Below, piece after piece: positions 56,869 to 64,000 of a DNA stretch of 64,000 nt. The notes beneath the pieces were generated by a model. That model had not been told where the DNA came from and did no database searches. It was given only the letters and a program-made list of their open reading frames with translations. A program made the translations under genes and the position numbers. Source of the stretch: Cyathus striatus (Eukaryota; Basidiomycota; Agaricomycetes; Agaricales; Nidulariaceae); the NCBI GenBank assembly GCA_025738555.1, contig JAOVFP010000008.1:4216001-4280000 (forward strand). Direction: 5' to 3'. Within the stretch, counting starts at the first letter, position 1. Each line of letters starts with the position of its first letter.

Positions 56869-57512
56869 CACCAGCATGGAGGGGGAGAGTATCTTTTTTT
56901 TGTTAGCTGACCTATGTTACTCTTAGCAATGAACAACTCCTGTTATAGACCAACTCGGAGGCATGTATGGGAACTTCACCGTTTGGCTAGTTGTCGAGTA
57001 TACTACACATTTGTTCCTCCTTTCATGTTCACTACACCTTTTCATTGCGGAGCAAACATTTGGTACATAAAGTTATTATTACGCATTACGTATAGAAGGA
57101 AGTTTAGCTCGTTTAGGTAACGATTCCGATATCTTACTGTAAATAAGCATTCTTCTGATACATGTAGTCCAAGTATATGTAGTACTTCCAAATTCGTACG
57201 AAGCTAAAAGGAAATCGCGTTACCATTGTCGAAATGGGAATGCGAGCAATGACTTTATTGACTTTGCCCTTAGGAGCCAGCCTGTGGATCACTGGTTAGA
57301 TGCATTAATTTTTAATGTTTTATTTTGCATGACTCTCGTGCAATAGAGTGCTTGTCGTACCGCATAAAGTATTCGTATATATTTCCTATGACACGAATTG
57401 GGCACGAATAAACATAAGTACGACGTCGCTCGAGTCTACTACAGAGCGTCGCATTGGAATCATAACATATTTTATCACATAGTACGCACATCATTAGATA
57501 TAGACTACGCAC
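56869..57512. other. Convergent intergenic region
   Basis: 3' flanks of the WD40 gene and the GT61 gene. Short open frames here are not supported. No repeat or RNA gene recognised. Confidence 0.45.
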
Positions 57513-59328
57513 TCATGCGTGGTCCTGAAAAAGTGTTCCTTCTAACCAATCTTCTATTAGATGGGCAACCGTACGCCCATGAACGGGAATTGATGTTCCA
57601 TGAAATCCTTCAGGATATCCGAGCATGGGTTCGTTTGGATGGGTAAAAGTATCTGAATCCAAAATGTAAGGAGAACCAAAGGACAAGAAATAATGACGAG
57701 ACAGACGTGTCATTCCATATTGAAAAGTGTCGTATTCCAAGTGAACGCGTAGTCCATTCGTAATCCCTGGCAAATCCATCTGGATAGAAGATTTCAAGAA
57801 CTGCTGATAATCTAGTAGGCTTCATGAAGATAGCATGTGTCAACCCATTTCCGTGAACTCCAAGGAGAATCTAGCTCAAACAGCTAGATGAAAATCTACA
57901 TAGATCAAAGGCAAAATAATATACCGTAGTCTTTGATATCAAGGATATCTGTTCGTCCTTGCTTAGCATTTCTGGCTCCACAATATTCAATTCCCAGCTC
58001 TTCCCTGCATCTCCCTTGCGAGCTATTAGATCACGAAGTGCATCAGAAAGTGCGTCATGATCAGCTTGGATTAGATGTCGTCTGACAGTTTGGCGACTAA
58101 TGTAAGTGATAACGATCTTTTCAGGGGGTGGCAATTTTTGAGAAGAGTCAGAGACATTCAGGTCATCATTATCATTGAAAACGACACCAGAAAACCTCCA
58201 GACAGTTTCCCTAATAATTTGCCACCAGCGGCCAATTAAATCAATACCATTTTGTCGAACCATATATTCCCAAGCCTCAGCCGCAATACGCTGTGTTCTT
58301 TGACCGCATGCTTCCCCTCTATGTGCGGCACTCCTGTCCGTTAATAGCACAAGGGGAAAGTGCCATGCTTTATTAGAATCTGCAACAAGATTCCGAGAAT
58401 GCTGAACCAAATCTGAACTAGGAGGAGCTGGGGGAGCTGTGGCTATCACTCGATCGGCCCAATCCTCTGCCATTTCAATCGCAGTGGACGGAAAAACTGC
58501 TCGAAGAATAAAATTATTAAGACCAGGCTTGTCACGCCAGCTGCCAGCTGGAGCATGCATAAATGACACTCGAGCAAAGGGAGGCGGTTGATATGTGTCA
58601 GAATAGTAATTGAAAGAGGCATTTCCTTCACAAGCTGAGAGCCAATCATCACTAGTAGCCATTCCGGTGGAAGGATTGAATGCCCCATACATAAAAGCCC
58701 ACGTTCCAAGCAGAAACTCCCCGACAAAATGATAATAATGGTCAAGAAATTGTGGAGGATCGTTGACAAGCAACTTAAAGGTACATGTCAGTAAGACATT
58801 TAACAGCATCCTTTGACTCACTGTAATCCCTTCAATACTCCATATATGATTTCTTTCACCATTTACATGATCTCCGCCCCATCGTCGCCGGGCATCCTCG
58901 GACGAAATGAAGTCCATAACCTCCTTCGTTGGTTCACGCTGCGCAATATTTTCTGGCGTATTGAAGGCAGGGAGACTGGTACTTATCATCATTCTGGGTG
59001 CAGGGAAAGATTCGGGTTTAGTTTCTGAATACACGAGAAAGATTGTGCCATTCGACATATAAAGATTTCGGAATAACGTCCATCCGGGAGCATGGGCAAC
59101 GATGGATGTTGCAGGAATATCCATGACAAGCCCGAAATCAACCCTACGGGACGTCTCTTTGAAATGACTACCGGTTGACAATGGGTGCTGAGCAGGTCTA
59201 AAACTGGCTACCATAGGCAGAAAGTGTTCGATATTGTAGGTTATGATGGTGAGTAGGACGTAGAGGCAGGAAGCAATCATGAGTACCACTACAGCATTCC
59301 TTCTAGTCAACGAGTAGCTGAGAATCAT
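57513..59328 (-). CDS. GT61-family glycosyltransferase (type II membrane protein)
   Basis: Golgi or ER glycosyltransferase of family GT61 (the EOGT/xylosyltransferase clan). The N-terminus has one membrane anchor (VVVLMIASCLYVLLTIITYN), giving type II topology. The DUF563 region follows: VNDPPQFLDHYYHFVGEFLL, then FARVSFMHAPAGSWRDKPGL, FPLVLLTDRSAAHRGEACG, IVITYISRQTVRRHL and, in the last exon, LLGVHGNGLTHAIFM, the family's GVHG motif. A 48-bp intron candidate at 58774-58821 is in frame. The last exon is joined by an acceptor near 57873. Acceptor sugar and substrate unknown; basidiomycetes use such enzymes in capsule or glycoprotein xylosylation. Divergent from PPT1 across a CACGTG site. Confidence 0.88.
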
Positions 59329-59724
59329 TGAGGTGTTTGGATAGAGCCTGAGGTAGGTGATCTGTGGTAGTTGTCTGCTTCAGTTGAAATTTGAATGGAA
59401 CGAAAGCCGCATAAGGATGCGAAAGAAGAGAGCCTCATGAAACCTGTCAAGCTAGTTGATGTTACGAACGACTGCTACTTAGGTCTTCTCAAAGTTCTTG
59501 CGAGTGACGGATGTTTGAATGGAAACTCGATCATTTAGTAGATGAACATCAAATGAACACAGACTCTACTGATTCTCGGAGTGGGTGGGCATTATTTCAA
59601 TTTTAAATTACATAATTAAATCATATTTAACAACGCGTGCATCACGTGATCGAGCAGCGACGCACAGTACTTATTAATTAATATCTTAACACACTTTCTT
59701 CTGCCTGAAACTGAGACTCAGGAC
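59329..59724. promoter_or_regulatory. Divergent promoter region (GT61 / PPT1) with ATCACGTGAT
   Basis: 396 bp between two divergently transcribed genes. A perfect 10-bp palindrome, ATCACGTGAT, is at 59641-59650, only 75 bp before the PPT1 ATG. The rest is AT-rich without coding potential. Confidence 0.5.
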
Positions 59725-60930
59725 ATGAATGTCTTATTCTTATTTCTCCTTTCTTCCTTCCTCTATTACTCAACATTCTCCAGCAGCCTGTCCGAGTCAC
59801 CTCATCCGCGCCCATTAGTCTTATGGCATGGTTTGGGTACGTCCACCCATATGCAATGACGCGTACAACTCTTAGGCAAGGTGCAATATAGGAGATTCGC
59901 ATTCATCCCCAGGAATGTTACAGTTTATAAAGCTCATTCAAGATATCCATCCAAATATTTTCATACATTCTGTCTACATTGAAGAGGACTTGGATAGAGA
60001 TAGGCGAGCAGGATTCGTGCGTCTAAGTTAATCCAATACATTCGTATTTTTATATATAATAACTTGATGATCTACATTTATATTTAAGTAGTATGGGGAC
60101 GTTAATCTGCAAGTTGCTCAGGTAGCTGAACAGCTTTCTGCAATTACTCAACTTCAAAGTGGTTTTGATGCGATAGGTCTATCTCAAGGTTTTAAATCTT
60201 GCTATTTCCATATATGTTGCTATGTCTTAACTTCATATCTTTATCTCAGGTGGTCAATTTCTGCGAGCTTACGTTGAAAGATTCAACTCTCCTCCCGTAT
60301 ACAATCTCATAACATTTGGATCCCAACATATGGGTATATCTGATATCCCGCTTTGTCGTCCACGCGACTTTATATGTCAAGCAGCTCGCCGAGTTGCTAA
60401 AAGCGCAGTTTATAGCGCATGGGCACAAAACAACCTCGTCCAAGTTAGTTTTATAGACATAAAGATGCATGTGACAAGGATTGATGGTCGATTTGTTGCA
60501 GGCGCAATATTTCCGCGATCCTTGGAATCTTCCCGTCTACCTAATTGCCAACCATTTCTTAACATCTATTAACAACGAAATATCTGAAATGCGAAATCGG
60601 TCATATAGTCAGCAACTTGCTACACTCGACAACCTTGTACTAGTCCTGTTTACTGAAGATAAAACGGTTGTTCCCAAAGAGAGCGCATGGTTTGGCTCGG
60701 AGATTGCTGATGATGGGCTGGATTGGTCAGACCAAAGTGTTCTAGCATCCACGACAAATAAGACAATTCTTCCGCTTCGGCGTCAGCCTTTATATATTGA
60801 AGACTGGATTGGGTTACGCAAGCTGGATGAGCGGGGTGGAATTGTATTTGAGTCTTGCCAGGGTGAGCACATGCAGATGAGCGGATGCTGGGAGGACTTA
60901 GTTAAGAAATATGTAGGAGGCTTGCGATAA
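59725..60930 (+). CDS. PPT1: Palmitoyl-protein thioesterase
   Basis: Lysosomal/vacuolar hydrolase that removes palmitate from S-acylated proteins. Start at 59725 with a signal peptide (NVLFLFLLSSFLYYSTFSSS). Joined exons give LVLWHGLGDSHSSPGMLQFI, IFIHSVYIEEDLD, GDVNLQVAQVAEQLSAI, then the nucleophile elbow IGLSQGGQFLRAYVERFN (GxSxG split by an intron near 60190), FGSQHMGISDIPLC, and DPWNLPVYLIANHFLTSINN. The acid residue is in TEDKTVVPKESAWFG and the His in CQGEHMQM, so Ser, Asp and His are all present. Cys-rich positions expected in the family (PLCRPRDFICQAARR) are there. Five or six short introns. Confidence 0.92.
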
Positions 60931-61294
60931 GTAGTAGTTGTAAACTTGTTTCTTATTCACTCAAATGTACATTGGATTATATCATATGAAGTGTGACATG
61001 TTAAAGCGCTTACCATTGTAAGCTTATTGTCCTTAGTATAGTACTACATAGTCTAATTAATAATTATTGACTAATTCAATTGAATATGTAAGTATGTATT
61101 AAATATTAAAGTATGACATTGATAAACGCTAAACGCGAATCACGTGATAACGGAACACAAGAGATTCAAGCAATGGCATCCCGCCTTTTCCTTGTCCGAC
61201 CTGGTCAAGACTCAACAAGGCGCACCTCCCTCTCAAACTCTTTTGCGATACCCTCTGTGTCCGTGCGCCGTGGAAGGCTCATCAAGGTCGGATA
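60931..61294. promoter_or_regulatory. Promoter region with ATCACGTGAT
   Basis: Between PPT1 and the last gene. A perfect ATCACGTGAT palindrome lies at 61139-61148, about 150 bp before the ATG at 61295. An open frame (61113-61293) ends just before that ATG and has no family signature. Confidence 0.5.
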
Positions 61295-64000
61295 ATGGAA
61301 CGACCTTCGCCTAGTCCCCTACCAACTCCACGCTTAAGACTCAATAGGCAGTCTCCATCATTCAACAAGTCCGAATCCAATGAGACTTCGCATACCGGCC
61401 CATCACGCCTTCCGGAAGTCACCCAGCTTATCGATATGGAATTCAGTGGCTTAAATAATGCCACATCCCTAATGAATTCCGCATATACTGGTGAGGAGGA
61501 TGAACAGGGCCAGTTTCCTACTCCAAGAGTCCGACCTGCGCCTCCGCCATCCAGCTCTCATGCAGATACCCCCGCGGAACGTTTGCGTGCACTCTTGGCT
61601 CTTGTACCCAATCATCCTAAACCCATTGGCGCCAAGCTGTCCCCTTCTTCCCATACACCTCTGAATTTGAATCAGATTACGAGCCTCCAGAACCAGCACA
61701 TGATACGCCCAGTATAGCCCGAGAAAGTTTAAGGGATATATTTTCACGCGCTCTTCGAAACCCCGGCGATACACCCAAGAAGGAAAGGAGAAGGAGAAAT
61801 AGTATAGACCTCAGCGAGGTCGAGAGTAATCCTAGGAGTTGGAGCATGCAGGATCGGACAAATGGAAAGCGAAGAAGTTTGAGCGATGAAGAAACTGACA
61901 ACCAACCTAGTACGTCCCTCGGTTTTTCTTTCTTATATTTATGCGCACTTTTGATATTATTCTTCATTGATAGAATTGGCTCCGAGTTCATTTTCTCGTG
62001 ACGTAGCCAGACGTTCTGCGCGGCCGAAGGGAGAATTTCAGAGCCAATCTCCCTCGAATCCCAAATGTAATTCAAGAATTTTATGATGTGTTTGATATAC
62101 TAATCTTGAGTAAAGCGAATGAAACAAGCTTGAATTCTTCATATGCAACCCCGCCCGCCGCAATCAGTACCCCCCAAGATTCCTTGCGGATATCTGTCAG
62201 CTCTCATGCCCAATTCCATTCGAGTTCGTGTTCATTTCTCGCTTCACGCTAATCAGCTTCTATACTTAAGGACCTTCATCAGATTTACTAGACCAAGACT
62301 CAGAGATGCAGCGTGCAATCGATGGCTTTAACAGTTCCCATAACGAACTATCTCCTAGTCGTGTACCAAAGGACTCAAATATTGTATTCTCAGATTGGCC
62401 ACGCAAAGACGACGAATCGACCATCCCTGAACCACCTTCACGTAGCAAACTTGAAACGCCCATTCCATCTGAGAAACGGGAAACGTTACAAGGTACATCA
62501 TTCTTCATTAAATATAACTGCAGCGCGTCTAAGTATTTCATAAACGGCTATTAGGCTCTGATCAAAGTAAGGTTTATAGGTCTCTTCAACACCCGGTTTA
62601 ATTTTTTTTAAGGTAACCCAAGCCAAAACGGCAAAAATCCCGACCATAATCGATACTTAGAACGTGAAAGAAGTAGACGTAGACTTCTCTCCCAATCTTC
62701 TATACCCGAGTTGAAGGCCAGACATTCGACGTCTCGACTATCATTTGATGAAGCATCTTCCACCCCGCATTCGCGCCGGGGAAGTATCATATCCTTGCCA
62801 AGTAATGGCAGTGAACAGGGAGATCGGGAACACAATAATGTTTCACGAACCACTTCAATTGTTAAACAACATACTCCTGAGCGTTCTAGAACAATGAGCC
62901 TCACACACCTTTCTCGTCCGGAGTCAGCTCAATCAAATAGCTCTTTTACGTCTGCCACGAGTCTTCGCCGACACAGCTCTCGAGGATCTGTCAGGTCAAA
63001 TACATCTGGGGGTTCTTCAGTTGTCAGTCTCGAAAACGTTCCCGTGGAAGCAGAAATCGCCCATCTAAGAGAAAGGAACTGGAACGCTCCTCGACCTACC
63101 TGGAGCCAAAGCAAACCTTCCTCGTCCCGGTCTTTCAACCGCATACATTCACCAGTTTCCCGTTCTCCTCAGCCTTCTTTCTCAAATCCCAGAATGCGAG
63201 CCGAAAGCCTGGGAGACAGGTCGTCTAATGCTATCAATGGCTTCCATCAGGACTCCTCCGGCTCTTCAGAACACGATGTGTCTCATAGCATGGTTCAGTC
63301 CCCCCCTCCGTCGCTGAGCGAATCTCAAAATGACGCCAGAAGAAGAACACCTTCCTTGCCGGTGTATGTTACGGACTTTCCAGCCAAACCTTCGACGCAG
63401 GTTATGAAGAATATACCAAGCCCTCATGGTATGTACGGGTCCACGTTCGATTCGAGTTTCCTTCATAATCGCCCGATGTTATCACCCTTCACGGCTAGCA
63501 ACAAAACACAGGCGTCAACCAGTCCCCGAGCTTCAAAAAACCCCACATTCTCTCCACCTTCCACCCGTGCTACACTGCCTGTGAAGCGTCACAGTCATAT
63601 TCCTGTTCGGTCTCCGAAGAAAGTAACAAATATTAGTTCTGATGGTGATGAAAAGACCCCGCCGGTCGCGACAGTTGGTCTAAGAGCCCCAGTTGCATAC
63701 CAACTACAGGAGTCAGATGAATTACTGACAAACTCTCCGGTGGATGAACGAACTCCTACTTTAAAAACACTTCCTACTCCCCAAGACGTTGCAGACGAAC
63801 CTTCCTCCAATGCGGATGAGACCAACTTACTCCAGCACGATAATCATCATCATCATCTACGGAAATTGTTAATCAACTCCCGATCCCTGATGTAGAAGTC
63901 GCCGTTTTGTCAACTCCACCGAGAAAGACGTTGTTAAATACATCAAGATTGATTATAAGACACCGTCTCCTCCTAAAGGCCTTCCCGAACTTCCAGGTCC
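61295..64000 (+). CDS. Large Ser/Pro-rich protein, 5' part only
   Basis: The gene runs off the right edge. Start at 61295 (MERPSPSPLPTPRLRLN). The joined exons encode mostly disordered Ser/Pro/Arg sequence. A somewhat conserved-looking stretch is DTPAERLRALLALVPNHPKP, followed by ARESLRDIFSRALRNPGDTP and KKERRRRNSIDLSEV. Introns include those near 61912-61974, 62067-62270 and 62492-62614. The long open exon 62615-63840 has many S/T-P and RS sites (RRHSSRGSVRS, SPRASKNPTFSPPS), typical of a regulated cytoskeletal or spindle-pole protein, but I can name no domain. The last bases read KTPSPPKGLPELPGP. Functional domains presumably follow beyond the window. Confidence 0.55.

Noticed and set aside
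57268..57290. Possible second right end of the Mutator-like family (TTAGGAGCCAGCCTG)
   Set aside because: The match breaks after TTAGGAGCC and does not continue into the TIR.
1..64000. CRISPR arrays, rRNA or tRNA genes, biosynthetic cluster
   Set aside because: No regularly spaced repeats, no rRNA-like sequence, no tRNA with both convincing box A and box B by eye, and no adjacent biosynthetic core enzymes. A tRNA scan would be needed to exclude tRNAs.

Overview
This is eukaryotic nuclear DNA, almost certainly from a mushroom-forming basidiomycete (Agaricomycetes). Genes are closely packed on both strands and broken by many 45-70 bp GT-AG introns. The protein set is fungal: Rdh54, Hrd1, the acetolactate synthase regulatory subunit, a Dbf2/Sid2 kinase, an Hmt1-type ABC transporter and a GT61 glycosyltransferase. 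The lineage call is an inference from gene style and protein families; no marker gene fixes the species.

Layout. 0.6-13.8 kb: RDH54 (+), HRD1 (+), an Aim41/YqeY protein (-), a queuosine-salvage protein (+) and an NAD kinase (-). 13.8-23.2 kb: a rearranged block with a Dbf2/Sid2-type kinase, a 3.4-kb Mutator-like element that itself carries a 607-bp MITE, and two proteins I do not recognise. The block is bracketed by two nearly identical copies of a ~200-bp promoter plus gene start. 24.8-37.7 kb: a small unknown protein, an Hmt1/ABCB6-like ABC transporter, a glycine-rich RRM protein, an HMG-box protein and PDK1, all on +. 37.9-47.2 kb: ILV6 (-), COG5 (-), an S/R/Y-rich protein (+), a four-pass membrane protein (+), MPC2 (+) and an Apq12-like membrane protein (-). 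47.6-51.2 kb: a mobile-element cluster with a 374-bp MITE, an isolated Mutator-like end and a 1.47-kb hAT-like element, around a small Cys-containing protein. 51.7-64 kb: a sugar/polyol transporter (+), a DCAF7/WDR68 WD40 protein (+), a GT61 glycosyltransferase (-), palmitoyl-protein thioesterase (+) and the 5' part of a Ser/Pro-rich protein that runs off the end.

Function. Most genes are unrelated housekeeping functions: DNA repair, ER quality control, NADP supply, tRNA queuosine salvage, mitotic-exit and PDK1 kinase signalling, Golgi tethering, pyruvate import and branched-chain amino acid synthesis. I see no gene cluster and no CRISPR or defence locus. The most informative signals are structural: the direct duplication around the kinase block, the nested transposons with clean target-site duplications, the internal duplication of the Rdh54 N-terminal module with conserved introns, and recurrent TCACGTGA-type palindromes upstream of several genes.

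Limits. Exon structures were joined by eye from reading frames, splice sites and family motifs. Gene ends are usually firm; internal exon edges and a few starts are approximate. No transcripts or database searches were available.
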